From Sanguinoderma infundibulare (taxonomy: Eukaryota > Basidiomycota > Agaricomycetes > Polyporales > Polyporaceae), in NCBI GenBank assembly GCA_032821775.1, contig JAVLRN010000013.1, forward strand, positions 496,001 to 560,000: a stretch of DNA of 64,000 nucleotides. Reading direction: 5' to 3'. Position numbers and translations under genes: made by a program. Below the pieces are notes generated by a model. It was not told the DNA's origin. It was given only the letters and a program-made list of their open reading frames with translations, and made no database searches. The number at the start of each line of letters is the position of its first letter. Within the stretch, counting starts at the first letter, position 1. Shown in pieces: positions 47,619-57,741 of this stretch.

Positions 47619-47843
47619 ATGTCTGGATATCTGGCGCTTAGGGCGCCTAAGTGGCTGAAAACACAGACATCGACCTACCGTCGGCCACCTACCTTTCGCG
47701 GCGCCAGGGTCCGCTGTCTGGAGGCGGAGAAGCAGAAGGAGACAACCAACGAAGCCGACCGCATGGAGAAGCGGCTTGAGGCTATCGAGCACAAATTAGA
47801 TCGACTGATAACCCAGATGGAGAGGATCGAAAAACTGCTGTAG
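47619..47843 (+). CDS. Small coiled-coil ORF just 3' of the EF-hand gene
   Basis: 74 codons beginning 17 bp after the EF-hand stop. The second half is a clear heptad coiled coil (EADRMEKRLEAIEHKLDRL, MERIEKLL). It may be an alternative terminal exon of the EF-hand gene reached by unrecognised splicing, or a separate small gene. The first half has no coding character. Confidence 0.35.
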   Translation: MSGYLALRAPKWLKTQTSTYRRPPTFRGARVRCLEAEKQKETTNEADRMEKRLEAIEHKLDRLITQMERIEKLL

Positions 47844-47866
47844 GCGCTCGCCGTCAATCGTGACGA

Positions 47867-48374
47867 GTGACCACGCCGACCACCGCGCACCTGCCCTCAC
47901 GGCTCCCTTTTCCCCTCCCACTCCCAACCTTTACCTTGCCGCCTTTTTCTCTACATCACCCCTCCTTCGGTTACGTTGATCCGTCTTCGATCTCCTCTGT
48001 CATCAATGATTTATCCACTTCCGCCATCCTTTCCAACCCCTCTCTTCATCCTAACTCCACCCTCTTCCGCTGCCTCTACGATTCGCATGCGCTGCCCGGT
48101 CATCCCTACGCTCGTGTCTCTTCTGCCTATTCCGCCGTCGTCCAGCTCTATGTGCGGTCTTCGCAGCTCGACGACGGATACACGCGCCTCTCCCTCTTGC
48201 CTGTTCGGTTGTGACGTCTTCGAGACGACACATCATATCTTTGTCGCCTGTCCTCGCTTTGCCTCTGTATGTTTCCCTTGTTCGGTGCGTCCTATGGCCG
48301 TAAAGATTTCCTCGTACTCGGCTTCTCCTAGCTTAAAGGGATTGACTCGTGTTAGTTGGGAACGGCCTCGATGA
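47867..48374 (+). mobile_element. LINE-like retrotransposon 3' remnant
   Basis: Two plus-strand frames carry the end of a reverse-transcriptase polyprotein: YDSHALPGHPYARVSSAYSA in one frame, then CLFGCDVFETTHHIFVACPRF in another. The C-x3-C-x8-H-x5-C pattern is the usual C-terminal knuckle of non-LTR elements (C..C..E-T..H-H..C-P). Only this end is present and a frameshift divides it, so it is a dead 5'-truncated copy. Confidence 0.5.
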
Positions 48375-49363
48375 TTGTGAAGAGGTTTGCGAGCAACGGA
48401 TATATATCCCGACTCTGTGACGACACTTCTCGAAGTTGCTCGACGACGTTCGTCGTGGGCTCAAGAGCGTTCGGCGAGTTGTTGTACACGAGCTGTGTGG
48501 CATGAGACGAGAACAGACATTAGGTAACCAGCGCGTAGGCACGCAAGGGTCGTGTCTACCATCTCTGTTCCGCAGGTAGCTTTCCGTGATATTACAACAA
48601 ACAACACACAACATAGGTCGCATCGTGGACGCACACGACCTCAGTCCGGTACGGTAGTCTACGAATGATCCGCACCCGCGGCTCCCAAAACTGCCGCCTT
48701 CAGCCGCTGACTCAGCCTCGACTCCTCGGTGCTGCCGCTCTCCGGGGGCGGCCAACCGGAATTGGACGAGGACGCGCGATGGTGGCCCGACCCGCTGCTC
48801 GAGCTTTCCGTCAGCGTCGTCCCAGCCTGGGAAGCGGAGGACGCGATAGAGCCCGAACCGGACGTGGAGGGGGGCGGCTGGAACTCGTCCCTCCTGACCC
48901 CCAGCTCGCCCGGCCCAATGTTCTCAGGCGGATTCCGGTGACCGCGCTCGCCAGGCGCCCGTCCCGTGACCCCGCCCCCCTTCAGGCGCCCGTCGGGTGA
49001 CCGCGGACCGCCCCACTCGCGCCCCACCAGGCCCCACCCGCCCCCTCGGCCGAGCCCCGCGAGCCCCTGCGAGCCCCACCATCACGCCCGCGGTCACCGG
49101 CTCACTCGCGGGGGCGGTCACCACGCTTTTCACCCCAAACTTTCCGCATTTGGCGCATTTGACGCGTTCCGCGCATTCGGGGCTGGTGTTCGGCCGGTTT
49201 GGGCAGTTTGGGTCGCTTTGGAGCTCGGAAAATGGAGGCGCGCGGGCGGCGAGCGGCGTGGGGACTCGGAGGGCGCGGGGATCAATGGATTTCGACGCGG
49301 TCACGACCCTGCGACGAGGAGAGGAGGAGGGGAAAATGGAGTGAGAGGCGACACGTGGCTGTA
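48375..49363. other. GC-rich region left of the LTR element, no sure gene
   Basis: Several overlapping open frames reflect GC bias. The plus-strand frame ending GENGVRGDTWLYL at the left edge of the LTR element continues in frame on the other side (see 57107), so the right part may be exon sequence. Confidence 0.3.
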
Positions 49364-49368
49364 CCTCC

Positions 49369-49615
49369 TGATACGGCCAGTGGCAGACTAACAATAAGCC
49401 TTAGACTGGGAGGGTGAATACCAACTTGAAGCTGAGGATCCCCAGCTCCAAAGTGGCTGTTTATATAGACCTGCAGCACTGAGCTGACTAACCTACATGT
49501 GATACATGAGTAATCCTAAGAAAAGTGCTAGAATGTCATGGAATGTCCGACCGGCATATGCTGAGTAAGGACTGACTAAGGGTGAGTAATCGTAAGTAAG
49601 CGTGATTTCGTAACA
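49369..49615 (-). repeat. 3' LTR
   Basis: 247 bp, identical to the other LTR except two substitutions (in CTGAGGATCCCCAG and GAAAAGTGCT). It contains a TATATAAA motif on the minus strand. Confidence 0.95.
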
Positions 49616-49902
49616 TTACCCCCCTCTTTAGCATCAAGTCCTCTGGATGCTGATGGAGTAGTAGGTAAGGTTTTAGTCGTTACTATCTGAGATTTCCTGG
49701 TGATTCTGGTCATCGGATAATTAAGGTGAACTAAAGGTCCTTCTAAGAAATTAAATGAGTGGATCGAAGGGCGTAATACCATTACTGCTAAGGGTTCATT
49801 TTGAGGAATGCCATTCCCCTAAGGTGGTATAATACGGGGATCTCCGCGCAGGATTTCCTCACGTCTGCGATGACTATTAAAGGGAATTGGTGTAGTAATG
49901 GA

Positions 49903-50376
49903 TTAGTCTAGGGCTTGCGTTCGAATATATCGTAACATATGACTCTTCTGTTTGTCCGTGGCATTAGGGTTCTTAGATTTCCAAATATCATAAAGTTTAG
50001 TCCAATAATTCCAAGAGTCTGTATCGTAAAGGTATCGTTTATCGTCTTTGTCCGTAGCAGAGAGTATAAAGCGAGTGTGTATGCGTGGAGCGAACTTATT
50101 GGCAGTGTAAAAAGCGGTGATAAGCTTCTTGGCTTCGTCTGTTCGAAGTGTATCTGCATCTGATGGGACCCATTCTCGATCGGCACGTGTAAGTCCACAC
50201 CATTGGACTAGGTAATGAACTTGTCGAGCACGATCGGATCCTTGTACAATCTTTGATTCTAAGATTGCTTTGACTTCCCGTTCAGGTTCTAGAAGAGTAG
50301 GTACTTCTCGACTAGCTTTAGCTTGATTTGGGAATTCGGGGTCTCGTGCAGGGGTCAGAAGGACTTCGTTGAACAC
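49903..50376 (-). CDS. Pol C-terminus with chromodomain
   Basis: 157 codons in the same frame as pol but separated from it by one TGA. A chromodomain spans about residues 33-80 (VKAILESKIVQG, VHYLVQWCGL, REWVPSDADTL), with the aromatic/hydrophobic pattern that guides integration to modified histones. The segment before it (HPVFNEVLL) is the usual end of the integrase C-terminal domain. It ends at 49903, followed by about 270 bp of non-coding sequence to the polypurine tract. Confidence 0.85.
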   Translation of the reverse strand: MFNEVLLTPARDPEFPNQAKASREVPTLLEPEREVKAILESKIVQGSDRARQVHYLVQWCGLTRADREWVPSDADTLRTDEAKKLITAFYTANKFAPRIHTRFILSATDKDDKRYLYDTDSWNYWTKLYDIWKSKNPNATDKQKSHMLRYIRTQALD

Positions 50377-50391
50377 GGGATGTTTGAGTTT

Positions 50392-53300
50392 TCACTTGGG
50401 TGGTAACTCTAAGCGATATGCACTAGCTCCGATCTTTTCAGCTATCCGGAAAGGGCCGTAGCGCTTGTCCTCTAGCTTCTTGTTGGGACGATCGGTGGGA
50501 AAGTCTCGTGCGTCTATGTATACTTTATCGCCTATCTTGTATTCTCGTGCTGATCGATGATGCTTATCGTAATGCCGCTTCATGGCGCCTTGCGCTATCT
50601 CCAACGCTTGTTCAGCCTGTTTCCCAATGCGCTGCATTCGCTCAGCAAACTGCTTGGCGGACTCGTTGATACCATCCTGTAGTGTCTCGACTCCGGTGTT
50701 GGGATGATGACCGTGAGTCATGAAGAAAGGGGACATCCCTGTGGACGCTTGTACTCGACATCGGTAGGCAAATTCAGCTAGTGGTAACCATTCGACCCAG
50801 TCGTCTTGCCTGTGATTGATGAAGATCTGTAGATACGTCTGGATCTCCTGATTCATGCGCTCAGTCTGACCATCTGTCTGGGGATGATAGGCTGTGCTAG
50901 GATTGCCTTTTATCCCTAACTGATGGTAAACTTCTTTGGTAAAGGACGACACGAGTGTGGGACCTCGGTCCGACCATATGCGCTTAGGTAGACTGTGGGG
51001 AACGACCATGTGTTTTATGAAGAGTCTAGCTTGTCCTTCCGAGTCTAGTGTCTTTGAGCAGGGAATAGCGATGTAGTCCTTTGACTTCATATTGACAAAG
51101 ACTAAGATGGCATCATGTCCATTGCAATTGGGAAGTCCAGTCATGTAGTCCATGGTAACGAATTGCCAATTCTGATCGGGAATAGGGTTGGGATTGAGTG
51201 GTGCGGCACGTGGTTGACGATCGATCTTGACACGCTGACATGTGTGGCATCCGGCGACATACTTGATCACGTCTTTCCGAATGGAAGGCCACCAATAAGA
51301 TCTTGAGATTAGATCTTGTGTCTTGACTGCACCTGGATGTTCAGCTGCGATCGAATCGTGATGTGATGCGATGATGCATCTACGGAGTTCTGAGTGATTC
51401 GGAATGACCATCTTCCCTCTCCTGTAGATTAAGCCGTCCTTGGCTAATTCCCAATCATTGTCCTTCCCTACTTTCTCAACGACAGCACGATCATAAAGTT
51501 TAACGTGTGTCAAACACATTTCCTTTATATTGTGTGCACCATCTATCGTATGAGAAGCTGCAAACCAGTGTTCTTTGAGCATAGTGTAGTCGTTGACTAT
51601 GGGACCTGTTTCGTGGTCCACACGTCTAGACAATGCATCTACTTTGCCCATAGTACGACCTGGTTTATGAATTAACTTAAAATGGTAATTTGAGAGAATA
51701 GTTGACCAACGCGCTTGACGAGCGTTTAGTCGTTGCGGTTTACGGAAATATTTAAGATTCTTGTGGTCATTATGAATCTCAAATTCACGCGCATTCTGGA
51801 GGAAATGATGCCACTCCTGAATTGCAGTGATAACTGACAACATCTCTCTATCCCAAATTTCGTAGTTGCGTTGTGCAGGTTGTAGGGAATGTGATAAAAA
51901 GGCAATAGGTTTCCAAAGTCCGTCCTGCTTCTGCGAGAGCTCAGCTCCAATCGCGAAGTTCGAAGCATCGCATTCTACCTTAAAGGGATCCGTGTCATTT
52001 GGTATAGCGAGCACGGGAGCGTGAGTGATTGCACGCTTGATTCCCTCAAAGGCGAGCTGATGCTTGAGAGTCCAGGACCATTCATTAAGACCCGTGAGAC
52101 GATTCAACGGTCCAGCAATCTTCGAGAAGTCCTTGATAAACCGTCTATAGAAATTTGCAAATCCAAGGAAACCTTGTACATCATGTTTGCACGTGGGAAC
52201 TGGCCAATCGGTAACACCTTTGATCTTGCCCGGATCCATGCGGATTAATCCGGGGGCGATGATGTGACCTAAGTACTCGGTTTCTTGAGTTTCGAATTCA
52301 CATTTCTGGGGTTTACACGTAAGGTGATTGTCTCGGAGAATCTGAAGGACTTGTCGAACGATGTGTCTATGCTCTACTAAATCGGCGGTGCAGATGATGA
52401 TATCGTCCAAGTATACAATGACTTTTCCACGAAGAATCAAATCTCGGAAGATCGTGTTCATCATCGTTTGAAAAGTAGCGGGGGAATTCATTAAGCCGAA
52501 GAACATGACGAGGGGTTCGTACAAGCCGCAATTTGTGATAAACGCTGCTTTTTCCTCATCGCTATCGACTAATCGAATGTTATTGTATCCCCAGCGGATG
52601 TCAAGCTTGGTATAGTACTTGGCACCTTTTAGCCGATCTAAGATTTCTTGCATCAGAGGAAGAGGGTACACGTTTTTCTTAGTCATGGTGTTCAGCTGTC
52701 GGTAGTCCTGAACAGGATGTAGCTTTCCATCCTTTTTCTTGACAAAGAAGAACGGTGCTCCCCACGGGAATTTCGATGGACGTATTCGACCCGTGGTAAG
52801 GTTTTCCTCTAAGAAGACATCTAAAGCATCTTGTTCGCTCTGGGTCATGGGATATAGTTTACCACAATAAGGTTTAGCACCTTCAACTAGCTCAATCGCG
52901 TGATCATAAGGCCGTCGTTCGGGAAGAGTAGAGAACGTCGCTTCGTCAAAGACGTCACGGAAATCTCGATACTGTTCTGGAACCATTTCCTCGAACGTGG
53001 ATTCTTTCTTAGCCTCATTCTGTTTGATCGCGATTTCCATAGCTACGGAGGTCTTGGCGCGAACCTGAACTGATCGGGCTTCAAGCCACGATCGTACGTT
53101 AAGAGAGAATACTCGTTCACCAGCGCTGACGATATGTTGGCAAGTACTCGGACATCGGTTGAACTCAACTGTCTTGTTCTTCCAATGTATCGACAGATTG
53201 TGGTGCTCAATCCAGTCGTGTCCGAGATAAATGTCCATCTTGCCTAAATCAGTAACCAAGAGCGGAATACGCTCAGCATGGTTTCCGATTATAAGTTCTA

Positions 53301-53862
53301 CGTCAACGTAATGCGTGATTCGGCCACCCGTGTTGGGAGATCCATCGGCGTTGAACACGTCAATAGGATGAGGGAATGGCTTGGGCGTCAAGCCTGCATG
53401 CTGAATGAAGTGTCTATTGATACAAGAACCGGTGCATCCAGTGTCCGTGAGAGCCTTGGTGTCATAAACCTGAAGAGTTTCCAGGTTTTTGATCATGACG
53501 GGCATATCCAGTTGTTTGGTACCAGTGCCTCGTACTACCTTGAAGTATGTGGGACCGTAGGACATTACCTGAATGGTGTTATTGGGTTTGGATTTTGGCT
53601 CTGTCGCACACATAGATTTTTCACATGTTTTTGTATTTTTGGAAGAGAAATTAAGCACGGATTCCCGTCCGCCGCACTGATCGTTGCCTGTATGTTGGCT
53701 CCGACGATCAGTCATCTCTTTGGTAAGTATAATGTTACGTAACTGGGTAGGGTGGGGAATGATGGTTGAGTCCGGTGAATAAGTAGGCATATTGAAGGTA
53801 TCCGAGTCCAAAACAGAAAACCGATTATTGTACAGTATCGAGTGAGGCGTGTGTGCGCTCAC
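50392..53862 (-). CDS. pol: Pol polyprotein: protease, RT, RNase H, integrase (premature TGA)
   Basis: 1156 codons. Protease with the aspartate motif LTDTGCTG at residues 138-145. RT spans about 340-520 with KKKDGKLHPVQDYRQLN and the catalytic YLDD at 484-487. RNase H follows (VECDASNFAIGAELSQ). The integrase has its HHCC finger (ending AGCHTCQRVKID), core motifs MDYMTGLP and SDRGPTLVSS, and YHPQTDGQTERMNQ. It ends at a TGA (50392-50394) right after GASAYRLELPPK; the frame continues open into the chromodomain, where other elements have Trp. The beginning overlaps the end of gag by 4 nt in the -1 frame and starts with GTG, so translation by -1 frameshifting is likely. Codon use and base composition are less GC-rich than the host genes. 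Confidence 0.9.
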   Translation of the reverse strand: MSAHTPHSILYNNRFSVLDSDTFNMPTYSPDSTIIPHPTQLRNIILTKEMTDRRSQHTGNDQCGGRESVLNFSSKNTKTCEKSMCATEPKSKPNNTIQVMSYGPTYFKVVRGTGTKQLDMPVMIKNLETLQVYDTKALTDTGCTGSCINRHFIQHAGLTPKPFPHPIDVFNADGSPNTGGRITHYVDVELIIGNHAERIPLLVTDLGKMDIYLGHDWIEHHNLSIHWKNKTVEFNRCPSTCQHIVSAGERVFSLNVRSWLEARSVQVRAKTSVAMEIAIKQNEAKKESTFEEMVPEQYRDFRDVFDEATFSTLPERRPYDHAIELVEGAKPYCGKLYPMTQSEQDALDVFLEENLTTGRIRPSKFPWGAPFFFVKKKDGKLHPVQDYRQLNTMTKKNVYPLPLMQEILDRLKGAKYYTKLDIRWGYNNIRLVDSDEEKAAFITNCGLYEPLVMFFGLMNSPATFQTMMNTIFRDLILRGKVIVYLDDIIICTADLVEHRHIVRQVLQILRDNHLTCKPQKCEFETQETEYLGHIIAPGLIRMDPGKIKGVTDWPVPTCKHDVQGFLGFANFYRRFIKDFSKIAGPLNRLTGLNEWSWTLKHQLAFEGIKRAITHAPVLAIPNDTDPFKVECDASNFAIGAELSQKQDGLWKPIAFLSHSLQPAQRNYEIWDREMLSVITAIQEWHHFLQNAREFEIHNDHKNLKYFRKPQRLNARQARWSTILSNYHFKLIHKPGRTMGKVDALSRRVDHETGPIVNDYTMLKEHWFAASHTIDGAHNIKEMCLTHVKLYDRAVVEKVGKDNDWELAKDGLIYRRGKMVIPNHSELRRCIIASHHDSIAAEHPGAVKTQDLISRSYWWPSIRKDVIKYVAGCHTCQRVKIDRQPRAAPLNPNPIPDQNWQFVTMDYMTGLPNCNGHDAILVFVNMKSKDYIAIPCSKTLDSEGQARLFIKHMVVPHSLPKRIWSDRGPTLVSSFTKEVYHQLGIKGNPSTAYHPQTDGQTERMNQEIQTYLQIFINHRQDDWVEWLPLAEFAYRCRVQASTGMSPFFMTHGHHPNTGVETLQDGINESAKQFAERMQRIGKQAEQALEIAQGAMKRHYDKHHRSAREYKIGDKVYIDARDFPTDRPNKKLEDKRYGPFRIAEKIGASAYRLELPPK

Positions 53863-55897
53863 GTCTGCTCGTAAGGAAAAAGCGATTCATCAATCTCGTC
53901 TGCAAACTGGGATCTAACGTCCGCATATCCATCCTCGTATGGAGCCTGCTCTTGCTCCAGTTGGTCACGATATCCAGGTAACTCCAGCCCAGACATCTGC
54001 GCGATGAAGTCTTCGGGGTCCTCGGCTGTGAACTGCCGAAGTTCTGCCAGGAACGATTCCCGATTGTCATGTTCTTCCCATCGACACTTCTGAATCGCCG
54101 CTGTTTCCGAGCGATTAGGGATGTGCCACATGTCTCCACACGTGCCCTTCTCGCTTTGCTTTGCTCCACATTTCCGGCATGCACGTGCTCTGAGCCGGTC
54201 GATGTCCATCGGCTGTCCTTTACCTCCATAAGTCACTCCAGTTCCCGTGCGGGTGTCTCCTGGCATCATAGGAGGTGGTGGTCGCTGTGTGTAGAACTGG
54301 GGTGGGGGTTGTCGAGGGGCAGTGTAGGGTTGTGTGTATCGCGGTTGAGGTGGAGGGTATCGTGGAGGCGGGTATCTTGGTGCGGCGTACTGCTGTGGTG
54401 GGAAGCGGGGAGGTGCTCGTGGGACGAATTGCTGCGGAGGTGGTCGATGCGGAGCTTCATAGGTCCGATGGAAGATGCGCTGATCGTTGTCCATCTTAAT
54501 GACGAGAGCCTTCCATGCGTTGTAGTCAGCAGGTGGATTGGGCGTCGAGCTGATCTGGGCGTGAATGTGCCAGGGAAGAGCGTTCTTCAACCTGTACATG
54601 TTGATCGCGGAGTCACAGTCGACAATCGTCTGTCCAGACTGATCCATCAGATCTTCCCAATGATCGAAGAAGTCTTCTGCTCATTGTCTACCCATCGTTG
54701 CTTGGCTAAGCCCGATGATAGCATCGTTCTGGTAGTTGACTGGTTTGAACTTAGTCGTGAGAGCGGTCCAGAATGCTGCTATGTCATTGTAGTTCCACGC
54801 GTTATTGTTCGCGACAAACTTCTCCCTAATCAAGTTCCTTTTCCACTTGTCTACATTCGCTCCCTTGATCCACGATAAGATCATAGATATTGCTGAATCC
54901 TTTCCCAAGCTGGCCACGTAGACCTGCATAGTGGACTTCCATTCTTCGAAGTCTGGGGTGACTCCGTCGAAGGAGTCGGGCTCCGCGACTTTTGGTGCAG
55001 AGGCGCGGACTTGTTGCGCTGGTCTGGCTGTGATGCTGTTTGCGAGTGCTGTGAACTGAGCCTCAAAGAATTGTCGCGTGACCTGGTCGAGTGCCATTGC
55101 TTGCACCATTGTTCGATGACGGCTGGGTGGTTGGCTGAGCGTGGGGGTCTGGATGGGAGGCTGGACGGTGCTTTGGGTAGTGGGAACAGGTCATGGGGTT
55201 TCGGCAGGAGTGGGATCGCTGACTCGGAGATTTGCGAGTTCAGCGGCAAGGGCGAGCAAGTCAGATCGATGACGGTCCGAGGCTTCTGGCTCATGGAAGG
55301 GGAGAGCCGCTGCTTCTTCGACAAGTTCTCGCTGCTTTCCTCGGCTGCTTCCGGCGACCAGAGACGCTTGGGGACTCTCGTGGGAAGCGGTCCGAGAGAG
55401 TGGTCGTACTCGCACTGAAGCTGTTGACGACGTTCCAGCTCCTTGGACGATGACGGGGATATGGGCTGTGACAGGGGAAGGGGTGTGGACACGTTCAGTC
55501 CGTTCGTACGGCTTGGGTTGGGGTGGACGCTGCTGACGTGTTCGCTCACGAGACGGTCCAGGTACCGAAGCTTCTGGTTCAGATGCTTCTGCTGTCGGTG
55601 CTTCTCGCGGGATGATGCGGTGGCGGGGGTCTTCGGCAGTGAGGTAATTGGTGGGATCATATCGGTGAGGGCAAGGTTGTTGGACACAGGTGATGACCTT
55701 GTCGTTGGGGCGAGTAGCGACGTCTTTCCACTGTTCGTCATCGTGGAGAAATTGGAAGTGCTTCTTCCCTTTGCAAGCTGTGATGCCCGCTGTTCTCGCG
55801 CGATGGTCGCACGAATACTAGGCGGTGGGGACGGAGACGGAGATGGATATTTTTGAGGTGCAGCGTAGGTTGCGAGGAGTTGATCCCAAAGGTCCAT
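53859..55897 (-). pseudogene. gag: Gag region, broken by two TGA codons and a frame change
   Basis: The capsid-like part (QFFEAQFTALANSITARPAQQ; PDFEEWKSTMQVYV; WKRNLIREKF) ends at a TGA at 54681-54683, and the same frame resumes at once with AEDFFDHWEDLMDQSG. It runs through a Pro/Gln/Tyr-rich linker and a cysteine cluster C-x2-C-x9-C-x4-H (CRKCGAKQ, CGDMWH), unlike the standard CCHC knuckle, to 53859. Upstream, the same frame is open from 55415 but contains a TGA near 55190. A further N-terminal part (MDLWDQLLATYAAP from 55897) lies in another frame. Gag forms the intracellular particle; this copy would give only fragments unless the TGAs are read through. Confidence 0.7.
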
Positions 55898-56211
55898 ATG
55901 ACTAGGAAAAAGAAGGATGTACGTAAGCGCACAGTAACGCTACGTGAGAGTATCCAAAACTATATAGCAGTTTTACCGTGGTATGGCTAACCGGGGTCTC
56001 CTGTGCGTGATTGTCACACTGGGTGACTGACTATCACGTGGAATAGGGGCGAAATGCAGTAAAAAGTGTAAAAAGTCGATAGAAACGTGGAGTAGTTTCC
56101 ACGACTAGTCCGTGGGCTCGGTACATAGGGAAAACGAAAGTGACGTTGTCGGGAAGGGTGTGATAAAGAAGACGTGACACGTACGCAATGGTGATATGTT
56201 CGTGCCTGTCG

Positions 56212-56880
56212 TTAAGGGTGTGGGTGAACATTGCGTGGGTAGTTCGACGGGGTATAGTCGGAGTTGGAGTCGTAGTCGGAGTTGTTATCTGGGTACGGAG
56301 GGCTAGGGTCGTCAGTGGTCGTGCTTGAACGCGCCTCTACATCGGCGACAGTGTTCGAGTCGTGAGAGGAACCAGGGTACTGAGGTGGAGAACCGGAACG
56401 AGTCGAGTCGGCATTTTTCTCAGCCGCTGCGTGAGAGTCGGGAGACACGGAATGGGGACTGTATGAAACCTGAGATGCGGTGCGAGGGGGCAGAATCGGA
56501 AGAGGCGGTGTCGAGATACCAGATGCGGTAGTCGGCGGGGGTGTCAGTGAGTGGGCAAGGAAGTGAAGAGAACCGTCGTCGAGTCGGACAACGTACTCGG
56601 GGTAGAGCTCTTCGAGGGTGAGGACGTATGGAGGAGAGTAAGGGGCGGTTGAAGACGAGCGGGAGGGTGGTGACGGGGTTCTCGGCAAGGGGTGAAAGGT
56701 GATGGTCCCGTCGGTGTGTCGGATGGCGAACTCAGAGGCAGAGGTGAGGTGGATGACCTCCGAGGTGCGGGAAGATGATGAGGATGATGAGGACGCCACG
56801 GTTGGCAACGGATACGGTGCGCCGTAGGTCGAGGGTAGGGGTAGCTTCAAGTTATGATACGGCCAGTGGCAGACTAACAA
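56212..56880 (-). CDS. Accessory ORF between 5' LTR and gag, 222 codons
   Basis: It is open from inside the LTR edge to 56212. Internal pseudo-repeats SEFAIRHTDGTITFHPLP and EYVVRLDDGSLHFLAHSL resemble each other (a repeated V-R/H-x-D-G-x-x-x-F pattern), followed by a Pro/Ser/Asp-rich tail. No known retroviral domain. It may be a real leader ORF of this element family or the true N-terminus of gag. Confidence 0.5.
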   Translation of the reverse strand: MLVCHWPYHNLKLPLPSTYGAPYPLPTVASSSSSSSSRTSEVIHLTSASEFAIRHTDGTITFHPLPRTPSPPSRSSSTAPYSPPYVLTLEELYPEYVVRLDDGSLHFLAHSLTPPPTTASGISTPPLPILPPRTASQVSYSPHSVSPDSHAAAEKNADSTRSGSPPQYPGSSHDSNTVADVEARSSTTTDDPSPPYPDNNSDYDSNSDYTPSNYPRNVHPHP

Positions 56881-57101
56881 TAAGCCTTAGACTGGGAGGG
56901 TGAATACCAACTTGAAGCTGAGGATCTCCAGCTCCAAAGTGGCTGTTTATATAGACCTGCAGCACTGAGCTGACTAACCTACATGTGATACATGAGTAAT
57001 CCTAAGAAAAGCGCTAGAATGTCATGGAATGTCCGACCGGCATATGCTGAGTAAGGACTGACTAAGGGTGAGTAATCGTAAGTAAGCGTGATTTCGTAAC
57101 A
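56855..57101 (-). repeat. 5' LTR
   Basis: 247 bp; carries the promoter of the element with TATATAAA on the minus strand near 56946-56953. Sequence immediately inside (TAACTTGAAGCTACC on the minus strand) would be the primer-binding site; it does not match the initiator-Met tRNA. Confidence 0.95.
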
Positions 57102-57106
57102 CCTCC

Positions 57107-57279
57107 GTTGTGCCGTTGAGCTCCTCCCCAGCCCCGAAGGCGAAGACTGGGACCTCACAGAGTTGACGGAGAAGCACCTCACCCTGGAGTCGAGCAGCGG
57201 GATTATGGCAGCCAGTCGGTTCAAGCCTGATGCGCACGCACATGCGGTGAGGATCGTCGCTTGGAGGGTGTGCCTGGTG
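57107..57279 (+). other. Possible host exon interrupted by the LTR element
   Basis: The plus-strand frame GDTWLYL at 49345-49368 continues after the element as RCAVELLPSPEGEDWDLTEL through AHAVRIVAWRVCL and reaches a GTGAGT donor at about 57280. The continuity across the target duplication and the acidic/hydrophobic pattern suggest a real exon, family not recognised. Confidence 0.35.
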
Positions 57280-57741
57280 AGTGAACGATTATTGTTCGCG
57301 CAGGATGATGCTGCGAATGTTTCTGACATTTTGTGATGCAGTTGGGGTATGTGTGATTTTGAAATGACAGCTGAAAGGACGAGGCGTCGAGGCGATGACT
57401 GTGCGCACGATAGCGGCAGCGGCAGAAGGCGAAGTCCGGATTGCATCAGAAGCGGCCCTACTCTTATGTTTGCACCTGGACGAGTGATCAGCAGCGGCAT
57501 CTGTGCATGATAGTGAAGGTGTAGTATATACAGTTAGGAGGCAGTGTACAGTATACGTGCACACATCGCGCCACAAATTATATGGACAGGATGAGACTAC
57601 TTGAGCCCGCTCATGCGTAAGAGTAGTAGGTAGTGGCAGCCCCAAAGTGTCTTGCTTCTGTCATCCCAAAAGGTAGCTTCTTGCGGGGGAGACGCGAGTA
57701 TGGAGTATGATGTGTGGTGCGTGTGATGGCCCTAGGCAGCA
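57280..57741. other. Intergenic region, no gene seen
   Basis: No motif or splice-supported frame recognised; it includes the region 3' of the HRD3 relic. Confidence 0.3.

Larger units (their letters stand above)
49369..57101 (-). mobile_element. Chromodomain Ty3/gypsy LTR retrotransposon, 7.7 kb, young
   Basis: LTRs of 247 bp (49369-49615 and 56855-57101) differ at only two positions. They begin TG and end CA, with a 5-bp target duplication CCTCC at 49364-49368 and 57102-57106. The coding strand is minus. A polypurine tract (AAAGAGGGGGG on the minus strand, about 49618-49632) precedes the 3' LTR. Gene order gag, protease, reverse transcriptase, RNase H, integrase, chromodomain is that of chromoviruses. 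Several in-frame TGA codons interrupt gag and pol, so this copy is probably non-autonomous despite its youth. Confidence 0.95.
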
